A stretch of DNA of 64,000 nt from Sclerotiophoma versabilis (taxonomy: Eukaryota > Ascomycota > Dothideomycetes > Pleosporales > Didymellaceae): NCBI GenBank assembly GCA_012274445.1, contig JAAROD010000007.1, positions 1-64,000 of the forward strand, given 5' to 3'. Position numbers and translations under genes: made by a program. A model generated the notes under the pieces. It was not told where the DNA came from and did not search any database. It saw only the letters and a list, made by a program, of their open reading frames with translations. This document shows, one piece after another, positions 22,701-35,588 of the stretch; the first letter of the stretch is position 1; each line of letters opens with the position of its first letter.

Positions 22701-25000
22701 AGCTAATCTTACAGATTTTAAGCTTATACTAAGTAGCTACCTAGCTTAAAAAATTAGTAAGAACTTAGAAGATTTTAATTTAAGTCTTTCTCTGCAGTAG
22801 GTATATAAAGAGCTTTCTACTATAGTACTCCTTAATTAAAAGTATTTATAACTTGCCTTTACAGCCTAGAGGCATATTAAATAGGTCCTAGCTAATTTGC
22901 TAGAAGAGGTAAGCTAGTTTCTTATACTTTCTTTATAATACTACCTACTTAGTATAGGTTATTATATAACTCTTATAATTCTTCTAGAGCACTTTAGCTA
23001 TATATATACTATATATATACTTTATAAGTACTTATAGAGCTTCTAGGCTAAGGTAGCTAGCTCTAGTATACTAGAGGCGCTTACTTAAGCTATAGAGATA
23101 GAAGTTATATAATTATTTTATTATTACTATGTTTAGAAGGCTTATAGGATAGTAAGAAAGAAGTTTATATTTAAGAAAGGTAAGGTTATAAGTATACTGC
23201 AGAGTAGCACATATAATACTTATATTAAGGTCTTTAATATATTCTACCTATAGAGTACTATTAAGCTCTAGGTACTATACCCTCTTTTCTTATAATTAAG
23301 CTTTTAAGATAATATTAATATAGAAACCTTTAACTATAATAATATTCTAAAGAAGTAAGTTCTTAGTATATAGGCTGTGCTTCCTATAAAGGGCGTTCTT
23401 TAGTAAATAAGCTCCTTAGCCTGCTATAGAAAATACTTAGGTGCCTGCCTCTATAGTGTTGCTAGGATTAGATAGGTAGAAAGACCTAGATATAAGGTGC
23501 TTAGCGCTATTAACTAGGTGCGTAGCAGCTCTATTGTCTAGAATTATACTTTTAGAGAGTAGATAAGTGTTAAAATCTATAAGGTTATATACTTCTAGAG
23601 TTTTTCTTATTAGCTAGGTATTAATAAGAGCACTTATTATTCTTAGGTTAATTAGAGCTGCTTGTATATTGCCTAGAAACTTAACTTATAGTATTCTAGC
23701 TACTAGTTAGGGACCTCCTAAGGCCTAGATTAAGTAGCAAGTTTTTAAGTACTAGCTAAGTTACTTAATTTCCTTCTTAAAGTCTTTAAACTCCCTATAA
23801 TTAAGCTTCTAGAGTATTTACTAATAAGCTTAGTCTCCTAGTCTATATAGAGGTAAAGACAAGCCTATTACTATAGTCTTAAGTGCTTAGCACTGTATTA
23901 GTTTTTATAGGTAAGTATAACTCTTAGTCTTACAGAGGTAACTATAGCCTATTTATTTTAAACTTAAGCTATTAGGCTTCTCTATAGGAGCTTTCTAGGT
24001 GTTTAATTAATTACTAAAGGTTATAAATACCTCTAGGTTGTCTTTACCTAACCTAATTATATATTTATATATTAAGCTACTAAAGACTCTACTTACTTAG
24101 TCTAAATTAAGCGTTTTAAGCCCTAGAATAGTATTCTAGATAATCCTTTAGTACATAGTATAAGCCTATTCTAGAGTAATTCTATACCCTAATATATTAA
24201 GAAAATCTTAAATAGTAAGCTCTCTATTAACTTCTATAAGCTTATAAGACTTAGCTCTTATATATAGATATAACTACTTCTAGTACTAGTCTTATAGAGC
24301 AGCTTATTCTTACCTAGCTACTCTAAGGTAGGCTCTATACTCTGCTCTAACTTAGTTCTTAGTACTTAGTATAGTAGAAGCAAGCTTCTAGTATAGTGCT
24401 TATATAAGTAATTATAGTATAGTCTTATTATTAGTAATAAGCTGCACTATTACTAGTAAGATAATTAATAGAGCTACTGTAGTATTAACCTAGTTCTATA
24501 GTTTCTAAAGACACTCTGCCTTAGCAGCCTACTTACTTATTTATATTTTATATTTTGCAAGCTTATAGTTATATACCTTAGAGCTTAATTATACTTTAGT
24601 AGGTTAGGTAGACTAGCTATAAGTAGCTTATACATATAGGCAGTTATTATAGGTTAAGCTAGTTAATAAATGCCTAGCAGCTTCTAGCTCTATAATTAAG
24701 CTAATAGTAGGCAGCTTAGAGGCTTCTTTATGCATACCTAGCATATTAGAGGCATCTAGGTTAATAAGATTCTATATATTGCATAGCTTAGCATGCTAAG
24801 TAAGCTAAATATACTAATTAGGCTAGTTATTTCTATAGCGTAGCTAGTAGGCACTAGCTAGTATAGCTAATAAAGCTTATAAGCTGTAGTTAACTAGCTT
24901 ACCTATTATTTAGTTTAGTAGCAAGGTAAAAGAGAGTTTTAATTAGAGTAGTTAAGTACTGTCTAAAAGGCTTAATTAGCTAAGTGCGCAGAGAGATCTA
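19750..25000 (-). pseudogene. Copia-B copy 1 gag-pol relic
   Basis: The collinear inverted counterpart of the copy 2 polyprotein (46500-51760). The reverse transcriptase box is near 20718, where the plus strand reads the complement of the YINN codons. RNase H lies around 20400-19750 and integrase around 23100-21900, inferred from copy 2 positions. As in copy 2 both catalytic Asp codons of the YxDD box are Asn. Stops are abundant. Confidence 0.7.
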
Positions 25001-25009
25001 CTACTCTTT

Positions 25010-25027
25010 AGAAGCTAGGCTTATAAC
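25010..25027 (-). other. Copia-B copy 1 primer-binding site
   Basis: Minus strand GTTATAAGCCTAGCTTCT directly inside the 5' LTR. It is the same tRNA-iMet anticodon-arm type sequence, with two RIP-type changes, as in Copia-A, Copia-2 and the miniature element. Confidence 0.65.
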
Positions 25028-25319
25028 TATTAACAAGCTTATAGTATAATACTTAGGTAATTAAATAATTAATTAGTGCCTATCTATCTAAACGTAATAA
25101 CTGTTTATATATAAAGGAGATATTATTAGTTATATAACTCTAGAATTAAGCTTATAGGCAGTAGTAGGTCTGCTTAACTATAGTTAGCTTAACTACTAAG
25201 CTTCTTAAGAGTTAGCTATAAGCTTAGGCGCACAGGCTTATACTTTAGGTAATGCCTAGCTCTAATGCGCTAACGCCTTACTTAGCCTAGCAGCAAGCTA
25301 GCAGCTTACTTATGTAATA
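25028..25319 (-). repeat. Copia-B copy 1, 5' LTR
   Basis: 292 bp, followed by the ATTAC duplication at 25320-25324. It adjoins the primer-binding site at 25010-25027. Confidence 0.9.
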
Positions 25320-25324
25320 ATTAC

Positions 25325-26350
25325 TTATATATAATCTACACTAACTAAAAATAGAAGCAAAAAACCTAGTACTAAGGTAAATACTTATCTAGAATTAATA
25401 TAAATAGATATAGAGAGTTCTATTAAGCCTAAAACCTTTAGAGGCTATAAGTACTATATTACTTTTAAAGATAGCTTTACTAAATACTTAGAAGTAAAGC
25501 TACTTAAAAGTAAAGAAAATATAGTAGATGTTATTAGAACTACTATAGACGAGCTAGAATTAGAAGCTATAGATAATAGCTCTAGTAGCTCTAAAGAATC
25601 TAGTAAACCTTTTAATACTAATAGAGATAAAGCTCTATAGCTAGATAATAAGTTTGAATTTATAAAGTTAGGTAGTAATTTAGTAAATAAAGGTATTAAA
25701 ACTAGATTCTCTGCTCTATATACTCCTAAACAGAATAGTATAGTAGAAATAATTAATAGAATTTTACTAAATAAAGAAAGAGCTTTCTTATTTAATAGGA
25801 ATTTACCTAATAATATATAAAGTAAAGCTATTATAACTACTATATACCTATATAATAGAATACCTAATAGGTCTATTAAATTTAAAACCTTTTATTACTT
25901 AAAGTATAAGAAATTACCTAACTTAAGTAATATAAAAGTCTTTAGTTCTTTAATTTACTATAAAAACCTAAGTACCTTAGTAAAGAAACTAGGTACTAAA
26001 GCTACAGCCTATTATTTAATAGAATTTATAGAGTTTAATATCTATAAACTATATAATTCTAGTAGTAATAAAGTAATTACTACTAGAGATTATAAAACTA
26101 TAGAAGGTTATCTCTTTAAACCTAATAATATTAATAATAATATATAAAAGGTATTTACTAGACTAGAGCCTAGTAATCTAAGTAGAATTATTTTTAGAAA
26201 TTATAAGGTTATTATTAATAAACCTTCTAAGAAAACAGAGCTATTAAAAAGTTCTACTAAGAAGTTAGCTAATAAATTATCTATAATAATAAATAAAGAA
26301 AGTAGCTCTATAGATAGTATTATTCTAAGTACTATAGAAGAAGTTAATAG
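25325..26350 (+). pseudogene. Copia-2 integrase relic
   Basis: Downstream of Copia-B copy 1 the Copia-2 frame resumes with a long, unusually readable integrase core. Readable runs include GYKYYITFKDSFTKYLEVKL (from about 25440), TPKQNSIVE around 25722-25750 (family YTPQQNGVAER) and YLYNRIPNRS around 25850. Domain order fits Copia: zinc-binding end of GAG-pre-integrase, DDE core, then the C-terminal tail. It would insert element cDNA into chromosomes. Few stops occur here, so this is one of the best-preserved protein segments of the window. The reverse transcriptase that should follow is absent. Confidence 0.8.
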
Positions 26351-26410
26351 TAAGTAAGTATTATAAACCTTAAGAAGTAGTATAGTAGAAGATAAGAGAA
26401 TAAAGAATTA

Positions 26411-28890
26411 ATAATACTTAGGGACATCTTAATAGTTATTAAAAAGGTTAGCAGTATAGAAACTAATAATACGTAGCTCTACCTATTCTAATCTCTTAGT
26501 AGAATGCTATAATAGAATATATTATGTATATTCTAAAGAATCCTATAATATTCTATAATGGAATAATATTAGAATATTAGAACCTATATAGAATATTTAT
26601 TAGTATATAGTAAGTAGGAATATAACTCTTAGAGTTTGTGTTTAACCTTATTGATTAAGTTTGTCTTTAGAATCTTAACCTAACTCTTAAGCTAGATAGT
26701 CTACTCTATACTACTTATTATTAAACTCTATTATTATAGTGTTTTACTAGGTAATAACCTCTAACCTAATCTACTACGCGCTATTTATACCTAAGAACTA
26801 ATAGAACTAGTAGTTTTAGTCTTTAACTAAGGTATAACTTTATTATTTTAGATACTTTTAATATAAGTAACATGTTAGAAGATTATACTACCTTTAGTAA
26901 CTCTACTAATATATATAACTTAGCTAGCCTTAAGGTTACTAAACCTAACCTCTATAATAGAAAGCGTTCTAAGCTTAAGAATTAGCTCTTTTAGTTTAAT
27001 TTATTCTTTACCTTTTAAGGCACCTTTATTAAGAAAGAAAATAAGGTTAAGCTAGCTATATTATATATACGCAGTAAAGCCTTTAAATAGATTTAGCCCT
27101 TTATCTAGAATAAAATAAGTAAGACTACCTTTCTTAAAGATAATATATAGCTTAATAGCTTTATAGAATCTAAGACTGAAATCTAATAGATCTTTAGAGT
27201 TATTAATAAACCTATTATAGCTAGGTATAATATCTAGACTATTTAGTAGACTATATTAGTTATAGACTATACTACTAACTTTTAATCTATTACTTATAAT
27301 ACTAACTAGGATAATACTACTCTAATAACTATATTTAGATAAAGTCTAAAGCCTAAGGTTAAGAAGAAACTTATATATATAAGCGTAGTAATTAAAAGCC
27401 TTAGAAACTTAGAAAATAAAGCTATTAATATTAATACTTATCTTTATAAGCTTTACTTAGAGTTAGAAAGTAATCTATAAGTATAAGTTATAGTTAATAT
27501 AAATAATTACTTATAACTATAAAACTAGTAGTATAATAACAACCTATACTAAGAAAACTAAAGAGAATATAACTACTACTAGTCTAATACTAGTTAATAT
27601 ATCTATAATAATATATAGAGTAGTACTTTAGACTAGAAGCTATAGACTTCTTAAACCTTAATAAGAGACTGCTACTAAAATACTAGAATAAGAAAAAGAG
27701 TAGCTATAAGAAGAATAAGTCTAGTATAACTTATTATAGATAGAGTAAGTAATACTACTATGCTAAGGATTATTAATTAAAGAATAAGGTAGTTTAATAA
27801 CTTAATATACTAACCTATAGATATACAGATACTAGTAATAAATAGAAGGTTCTTACTAGTAATATAGAGCGTCTTATAGAATACTCTAAGACTAGATCTA
27901 ATAATAACTATATTAAACTATCTAATAAGAATATATAGAATATTTAAAGCTAAGCACCTATACTATACTAAGAGCTAAATAAATAGTAGAAGTACTTATA
28001 GAACCTAATAGAATAACTATTAGAATAGATAGAATAAGTATATAAATAGAGATTAAAAGTACGTAAGTATAAGCAGCCTATAATATCCTAGTAACTACGT
28101 AACACTACTAAATATGAAATAGATAAAGGTATTATCTACACATCTAATACTAAAGAAAGTTAGTATAATATAAATATATATAAACTTAATAAGTATATAG
28201 AAATAGAATTAGTATATTAAGAATTTTTAGATAATAACACTACCTTTTAAGTAAACTATAAATAGATTACTAAGAGTATTAATAAAAAGTAATAGTAATA
28301 AGCAGTCTAGACTTATAAAGAGTAATAATAGGTTAATAACCTAAGTAAATCCTAATAAAATTAGTAAAAATATAATTTTAATAGACTTAGTACTAGTAAC
28401 TATACTATATAATAGGAGCTTAAGTAATAAGTAAATAATAGCTTAAGTAGAGATAAACCTAACTATAATAAGAAGCCTATATTACTTTAAAACCTATAAC
28501 TAGACTATACTATAAACTACTAAAATCTAAAATATAGAAAACTATTATAAATAGTATATATATAATACCTATTATATATATAAGTTAGAAAAACTAAAAG
28601 TAGAATAGTTTCTAACTTCTAAGACTATATATAGAAAATAATAGTATAATTATAAGATTAATATATATAAAATACAGCCCTAGAATAAGTATTCTAAGCT
28701 AAACTTTCTAGGTATAGATAACTACTAAGTAATTATATATATATAACTAGTTATTAATAGCTTCTACTATAATCTATATTAGTAGTATTACCTTAACCTA
28801 AACTATAAGCTATATAAAGGTAGTAAGATTATTTATAGATTTAGTAATAAGAAGACCTTTTTAGGTAATTACTAAATATAACAGAGCTTA
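26411..28890 (+). mobile_element. Gypsy-B-related element (copy 1): LTR and gag
   Basis: A diverged relative of Gypsy-B. From about 26595 the sequence matches the second half of the Gypsy-B LTR (for example the GTTTGTGTTTAACC region at 26635). The part before it, 26411-26594, is different and holds several AGAATATT-like words, so this copy may have its own LTR 5' end. Gag follows from about 26870 (ATG at 26871) and aligns with 37565 onward, diverged at first and closely from about 27700. It is cut at about 28890 by Copia-C, just before the protease. The LTR start is uncertain. Confidence 0.65.
26871..28885 (+). pseudogene. Gypsy-B-related gag relic
   Basis: Aligns with Gypsy-B copy 2 gag (about 37560-39590). 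The zinc-knuckle neighbourhood is around 27715-27780, just after a KKNKSSITYYR-like run, again with Tyr at ligand positions. The N-terminal third is noticeably more diverged from copies 2 and 3 than those are from each other, which suggests a separate subfamily, not just extra RIP. TAG/TAA stops are frequent. Gag would assemble the particle. Confidence 0.6.
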
Positions 28891-30724
28891 AAGTACTATA
28901 CTTAGGTAATTAATAGTATTTAATTAGTGCCTATTTAAGATTAGATAAAAGCTATCTGTTATATACATAGAAAATCTATATAGGCTACGTTACTTATCTA
29001 AAGTAAGCTTCTACTTACTATTAGAGTTGCTTATTACTATTATACTAATATAATAAGCTTTAAGTTAGCTTTAGAGTAGCTTACAGCTAATTCTCTAGGC
29101 TAATTAATCTCTATATAACTAACTAAGTAGCTTGATTATATAATATACTTTCTAGTTATTCTCTAATTTAAAAAGAAAGTAGCTAAATTATAGTTAAGTT
29201 ACTTATTTAGTAGTTTTCTAGTAGTGTTAGTATAAAGTATAGAGTTAAATAGAAGTCTAAGCACCTAAGTTACCTCTTAGTTAATCTTTTTAAATATCTC
29301 TAGTTCTTTAATCCTATCTTATATCTATTCTATACCTTACTACTATAGTACTATAGCTAAAAGAGCTTCTTATAGTCTAGCAGGCAGCTTATTTATAGGT
29401 TCTTTACTCTATCTAAGCTGCTTAATTACGTGTAGGTTGCTTTTAGGCTTAGTTAGTAGTACCTTCTTTAGTAGCAAAGCTAAATAAGTGTCTAAACAGT
29501 TAGTCTTAAGCTTATTTCTAGTATAGTAAGAGTTATAGTAAATAATTTACATAGCTAACTAGGTAGTAGCTAGAGGCTAGTATCTGCAGTAAAGGTTACG
29601 CGCTATAGGCTTTACCTTTACTAGCTCTATTAGCTATATAAGCAGGTACCCCCCTCTATTTTAATAATTTTTAAGTTTATATCTAAAATAGCTATAAGTA
29701 TACCTAAATTACGTTTTAAGTAACTTATTAGTACCTTATTTACTTATATATTAGTCTTTTAGCCTAATTAGTAGTTAGGCAGCGTCTAAATAAGCTTCTC
29801 TTTATCTTTTCTATAGCTCTTTTTAAACTTTTAGCTAACTTTTATATAGAAATAATTAAAAGCCTAGTATAAAGCGCGTACTACTACTACTACTACTACT
29901 ACCTACCTTACTTCTATCTATGCTACTGCTACTACCTATAAGTTACTTACTTACTTAGCTAGTTTAGCTTTAGCTAACTAAGCTTCTTCTACTAGCTCTA
30001 AGAGCTCTATTAGAGTCTTTAACTCTGTCTCTACTACTATAACTACTACTAGTACTAGCACTAGTAGTAGTAATAATAATAATACTACTACTATCTCTAT
30101 TCTCTACTAGAAGAGTACTTTCTATACTACCTCCTACAGAGGTTATATAGCTATACTACTAATAAGTAGCATAGCTGCCCTTTACTATAACTAGCTAGGC
30201 AGCTAATAAGCTAAAAGGTATTTTTACTATACTACTAGGCACTTATACTATAAGCTATAGGTAATATCTAAAATTAGCTTATAAATAGCAGTCTATTAGC
30301 TTATTTTTAGCTCTACCTCTCTTAAGCCTATTAGAGTTAAGCTATATAATAAGCTTAGGCTTAATAGTAGAGTTACTACTAGTATAAGTAACTTATTTCT
30401 ACTTATAATTTATCTTTAGTAGGTAATAAGCTTATAGCGTGTAACTAAGCTGTATATTACCTACTAGGTAATAAAGAAGCTCTTTAATAATAGTAAGATT
30501 AATGTATAGAGGCTCTAGATTCTCTAGTAGAGGTAGTTTAGAAGTTAAGCTTATTAGCTACTAGTAGTATATTCTAATAAGCTATCTCTAGTAGTTTAGT
30601 AAGCTTAGCCTAGGTTTTTCCTCTAGAAAAGAGGGTATTCTCTCTAGTAAGTTAAGAAATTAATCTTTTATTTCTCTATTAATAAGCTTTTCTTTATAGA
30701 ACTATAACTTACGTAACTTATTCT
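28891..30724 (-). mobile_element. Copia-C, truncated 3' part
   Basis: A minus-strand fragment related to Copia-B: an LTR-like end (about 28891-29160) sharing the word GTGCCTAT and the surrounding spacing with the Copia-B LTR. A long 3' region follows, with trinucleotide (CTA)n arrays at 29880-29910 and 30030-30100 in the same relative place as in Copia-B. Most of the internal sequence is too diverged to align by eye, so it is a separate family. It is inserted in the Gypsy-B-related gag and is itself replaced at 30725 by the Gypsy-G LTR. No reverse transcriptase is present. Confidence 0.6.
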
Positions 30725-31440
30725 TATAATAGGCTAAGCTCTAAGTGTATAAGACTATACACTTAACCTACATACGTAATAATAGAGTATAGCTTAGTAT
30801 CTTAATATATCTTATATAAGAAGAGATAATTTCTTCTTTTTTTTCTATTTTTCTACTTCTATAGTATAGGATAAATATATACTTATTAAAAGGCTACTTT
30901 AACCTATAATATAAGTAGAAAGATTAAAACTAACTAAGCCCTCTAAGTATATAATAATAGAAGAAGATAATCTTTATAATTAATAGCTGCCTAGTAGCTA
31001 GCTAATATATAAATAGTAGATATAATTATAGTATCTATATAAGTAATAGTAAGACCTATTATACAGCCTATTAGTAGATAATCTAATAGTAATAATATAA
31101 TCTTAAAAAGCTAACCTAGATAAACTAGTAAGTAAGTAAGAGAGATAACTATATAAGTAGCTATAATTCTAAATAAATAAACTTAGAGAGATACTAAGTA
31201 ATAATACTTATCTAGAAACCTTAGAAAGAAGTAGATAAAACTTTTTCTCTAGTCCTACCTCTTTAAGTAACTACTAAAATTACACTATCTAATAGGCTAA
31301 AAAGCCTAGACTTTCTAATATAAAAGTATTTAATAAAGAATTATATAAATATTATCTTTAATAGAAGATAAAGGTATAGGCTAAGCTATATAGAGACTAC
31401 CTAGTATACTCTACTAAGAAGAACTAAGTTAACTATATAA
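30725..31440 (+). repeat. Gypsy-G copy 2, 5' LTR
   Basis: About 716 bp, uninterrupted; serves as the reference for the split copy at 11359-13932 and the inverted copy at 59962-60622. It starts TATAATAGGCTAAG. The right end is estimated from where the two plus-strand copies stop being LTR-like (around AAGTTAAC). Confidence 0.75.
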
Positions 31441-31449
31441 TTACTTATA

Positions 31450-34400
31450 TAACTAGTTAAGTATTTAATACTCTATTTCTAATAATAATAGGCGTTATAA
31501 ATAGCACTACTCTACTAATACTTAATAAGGCCTAGGTATACCTTAATAGGTTCTTTAAGAACTCTACTACTTAGGAAAAAGTTCTTAAGTACTTATATAT
31601 AAATAAAATAAGGTAAGAATAAGTTTAATCTATATATTTAGAAGTTTAACCTAAAGCTATTAGAGGTAGCCTTAGACAGAGTAAGCTACGCTTAGAAGAT
31701 TAACTATCTTAAGAATAGTTTAAATAGTAAGCTATTAAAAGCCTAAGCTAGATATTAACTATCTAGACTTAAGATATATAAATAGTTTATACAGCGTGCT
31801 AGAATAACCTAGAAGAACTTTAAGGCTATAGACAGGATTATAGGTAATAACTACTCTACCTAGACGTATAACTTAACTCTCTAGAAACCCTTATAAAAGA
31901 ATAGTAATAAAATAGACTAGTAGCTTATAGTAGGTGCTTACTAGCCCTATATAAATAAGAAAGAGTACTTAAGAATAAAAGAAGAACTTTAGAAAAGAAG
32001 AGTAATAGGTATCTACCTAAAGTATAGTAATAAAGGCTATATAGTATAGAATTATAAGAAGAAAGTACCTTTTAGCTTACCTTTCTATATAGATAAGTAG
32101 AAAGTAACTACTAGAACTTCTAGAGTTACTTCTGCCTAACCTACTAAAGAGACATCTTCCTTTAAAGATAAGAGAAAAGACTAGCTCTAACTAAAAGTTA
32201 TATGCTAGAGCCTCTTTAATAAGTTCTAAAGCCTATATAAACTATATATTCTTTACTTTATTAACTAGCTATAATAAAACCTATAATAATTTATATAATT
32301 ATTAACTTAACTATATAAGCTACTACTATAATTAATAATAGTTACTATACCTATTACCTAGTAAGAAAATAGTTTATATAAAGAATAAACTTACTATATA
32401 TACTAATTACTTCTATTAAGATAGAAACAGTAAATAACTAGATAAGTAAGATTTCTAAAATTATAGAATTTACTCTTAATATTAGAGGCATATAATAGCT
32501 ATAAGTAGTAGCTTATATTAGCCTATTAATATATAAGTATAATATAATCTTGGAGAAGACCTAGGTAAAGAATATTAGGAGAGTTATTAACTTCTAGAGA
32601 AGATTACTATAAATAAAGTAATATAAAGTTACTATATAAAGTACTAAAGTACTTACCTTTTTAGACTACTACTTTATATTAGTAGTAGCCTTTTAGTACT
32701 ATATATAAAAGAGCTATAAGTAAGACTTTAGAGTTTAAGTCTTTACTACTAGCATATAAGATATCTAGAAGGCTTTAAAACCTAAGACCTAGATAATAAA
32801 AGATGAAGTATAAGCTATACTCTCTATATATCTATAATTATATATTTAGCTATTTATTCTAGAAGAAAGAAATAAGCTACTACTATATAGAGGCCTAAAG
32901 GTAGATTATATAATTAAGCTAAATAAAGTAGATAGAAAGACTCTAGAAGTACTATACAGCCTACTCTATGCAATATCTAAAGATAAGCTTCTTATCTTAT
33001 ACTATATACTACTAGACCTACTTAAAAGAAGGTTTATTACAGCTAGTAACTTACTGGTAGCCTTACTAGTACTATTTATATAAAAACTAAAAGGTAGACT
33101 TTACTTTTATATAGACTATAAAGCGCTTAATACTCTTATAAAGAAGAATTAATACTTTTTCTTACTAATTAAAGAAACTCTAAACTTAATTAGATAAGCT
33201 ATCTAGTATATAAAGCTAGATATTACTGCTACTTTCTATAAGATTAGAATATCTAAGAAATAGAAATAGATAACTACCTTTTATAAAAGGTTTAGATTAT
33301 ATAAATAGCTTATAATACTATTTAGATTAGTAAATACTCTAAGCATCTTTTAAAAGTATATTAACTAGGCCCTAAGAGACTTTCTAGACAACTTTGCCTC
33401 TATATACTTAGATAATATTCTTATCTTTACTAAGAGGTCTCTATAGAAATATTATAAATATATATAATAAGTAGTTAAATACCTAGGAAAGCTAGCCTAT
33501 ACTTAGAAATTAATAGATATAAACTTAATATCTAATATATAAAGTACCTTAGCTTTATTCTAGAAGCTAGAAAGAAAATTCCTATTAATTCTAAAAAAGT
33601 ATAAGTAATTAAGAAGTAGTAAGCTCTAACTACTATTAAGAGTATATAAGAGTTTCTAGAATTTACTAATTTCTATAGAAAGTCTATTAAGAACTTTACT
33701 TCTCTATTTAAGCTGCTTATACAGCTTATAAAGAAAGACTTACTATTTTAATAGAAGAAGAAGTAAGAGTAAGCCTTCCTAGCCTTAAAGAAAGCCTTTC
33801 TGTTAGATAAAGTACTTATTACCTTAGACCTAAAAAGAAAGGCTATAGTTAAATATAATTCCTCTAGCTTTACTATAGCTACTACTCTTTTATAAGAAGA
33901 TATATTTAGTAACCTCTATATAGTTATATATCTTTTATAAAAGTTGTCCTCTTATAAAGTAAACTACTCTATCTATAATAAGAAACTTCTAGTAGTAATC
34001 TTCTGCTTATAGAAATAGAACATAAAACTCTAAAGTATATAAGAGTTTAAAGTTATTACTAACTATAAGAACCTTAAGTACTTTACTAAGAAATAAAAGC
34101 TTACTAAAAAATATATATAATAGGCTTAAATTATATCCTAGTTTAGTAATATAAAGATCTACTATAGACTAGAAAAAAAGAATATATAAGTAGACGCTCT
34201 ATTTAGAAGAAACTAAGACATACTCTAAGAAGAAGATAATAGGTAGCTTACTAGTAGAGAGTTTATTATACTTATACTATTTTATTAATAGAACTCTACC
34301 TATACTACTTCTATATAAATACCTACTCTTACTATAGAGAATACTATTTTATTAGACACTTTACCTTAGCTGCTACCCCTAAATAACTTAATAGCTTATT

Positions 34401-35588
34401 ACTAGAACTAAGCTATAGAAGATAATAAGATATACTTAGCTATATAATAAGCTGTTTAGAATAGTATAAGATCTCTAAACACTATTATAAAAAAGATAGT
34501 AGTATTCTTAGATAACTATATAGTAATAAATAATAATAAACTCTAGTAAAGAAATAGAACCTAGGTACTAAATAGTAAACCTATCTATATAGGTATTATA
34601 TAGGAAGTATATCTTATAGTCTAAATAGGATACTCTAGAAGAGAAGAAACCTACTATATAATAGTAAGAATATAGTACTAGCTAGAGATAAGTAAAGATA
34701 ACTATTACTTTATATAGAATTATAATATTTATTAGTAAAGTACCTTTTAGAGAAATAGAAAATATAGTTACCTATAGCTATTACTAGTACCTAGCTATAT
34801 ATAGTAAAACCTTATAGTTAATTTTATTACTAGTCTTTTACTTTTCTTAAATTATATAAACCTTATAGCTATAAAAGACTAACTAAGTAAAGGTATAATT
34901 CTAATTCTCTTAAAGAAAATTAAAGTAAATAATATTACTTGGGTATTTATATAAGAAGTTTACTAACTATATAAACTTCTATAGTCTATTACCTTAGATA
35001 GAAGTACTTAGTTTATTGGTAAACTCTAGAAAAGAGTATGTAAACTTCTAGGTATATAATAGAATCTTTCTACTATATTCTACCTATAAATAGATAGACT
35101 TACTAAGAGAGCTAATAGTAATATTAAAGTAGTAGTATATACGTATATAAACTAAGTATAAGATAACTAGGCTATACTTACTCTAATACTAGAACTAATA
35201 CTTAATACCTATATAAGCTTAATAACTAGAGTTTTACTCTTCTTTCTTTAATATAGGTTTAAGAATATACTATTCTCTTTAGACCTGCTAGATAACCTAG
35301 CTAAAGGTAACCTTATAGATTATATAATAGATCTAAAGAAGTAGGCTAAAACAATTATATAAACCTTACGCTAAGTAGTAAACTAGGTAATTTTAGTAAT
35401 AATATACTTCTAATAATAATAAAAAGCTTAAGCTAACTATATAAGACAACTAGTATTTATATACTAAGTTAGAGACTAGGTCTAGCTAAACCTAAAGAAT
35501 ATTTAGACTAACAGACCTAGTAAAAAGCTAGATTAGAAAAATAGAAAGTTCTAAGTAGCCTATATATAAGACCTCTACTAGGTTAAAC
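31450..35588 (+). pseudogene. Gypsy-G gag-pol relic
   Basis: Gag about 31450-32200; protease about 32330-32480; reverse transcriptase about 32930-33720 with readable FYIDYKALNTLIKKNQ-like and KLDITATFYKIRI-like runs. The YxDD box is YLDN at 33405-33416. RNase H about 33760-34200 includes a NYKNLKYF-like segment. Integrase about 34560-35350 includes a TLDRSTQF run (around 34978-35000) in which the second catalytic Asp survives. A C-terminal region with RPSKKLDQKNRKF-like residues (around 35515) corresponds to the chromatin-targeting end of such integrases. The protein would be a polyprotein; stops are mostly TAG and TAA. Confidence 0.75.

Larger units (their letters stand above)
17860..25319 (-). 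mobile_element. Copia-B copy 1, complete (7460 bp)
   Basis: A complete minus-strand Ty1/Copia element inserted in Copia-2, with ATTAC target-site duplications at 17855-17859 and 25320-25324. The LTRs are 292 bp each (17860-18151, 25028-25319). It is the inverted twin of 46186-53645, exactly the same total length. Reading from right to left it carries primer-binding site, gag, protease, integrase, reverse transcriptase, RNase H and a long 3' region with trinucleotide arrays (18850-19190). It keeps more CA and CG dinucleotides than the surrounding Copia-2, suggesting later insertion or milder RIP. Confidence 0.9.
13933..26410 (+). mobile_element. Copia-2, 5' part, with two nested insertions
   Basis: A plus-strand Ty1/Copia element of a different family from Copia-A and Copia-B. 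It begins with a 637-bp LTR (13933-14569) and a primer-binding site, followed by gag, zinc knuckle, protease, GAG-pre-integrase and integrase. It is interrupted by a TRIM-like element (16143-16601) and by Copia-B copy 1 (17860-25319). Reverse transcriptase, RNase H and the 3' LTR are missing: after the integrase the sequence passes at about 26410 into a Gypsy-B-type LTR. The start lies next to GTTAC (13928-13932), a possible half of a target-site duplication. A solo LTR of the same family is at 60835-61444. Confidence 0.8.
30725..35588 (+). mobile_element. Gypsy-G copy 2, 5' LTR to integrase
   Basis: A plus-strand Ty3/Gypsy element consisting of LTR (30725 to about 31440), gag, protease, reverse transcriptase, RNase H and integrase. 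It ends abruptly at 35588, where the Gypsy-A LTR begins. No 3' LTR is seen in the window. The pol order RT-RNase H-INT identifies it as Gypsy. Both LTR ends of this family and of Gypsy-A start with almost the same 13 bases, suggesting related families. Confidence 0.8.

Noticed and set aside
27700..28890. A separate LINE-type element, suggested by another gag-like frame with a zinc knuckle
   Set aside because: The stretch aligns with Gypsy-B gag (38430-39590) and is followed by no endonuclease or LINE-type reverse transcriptase.
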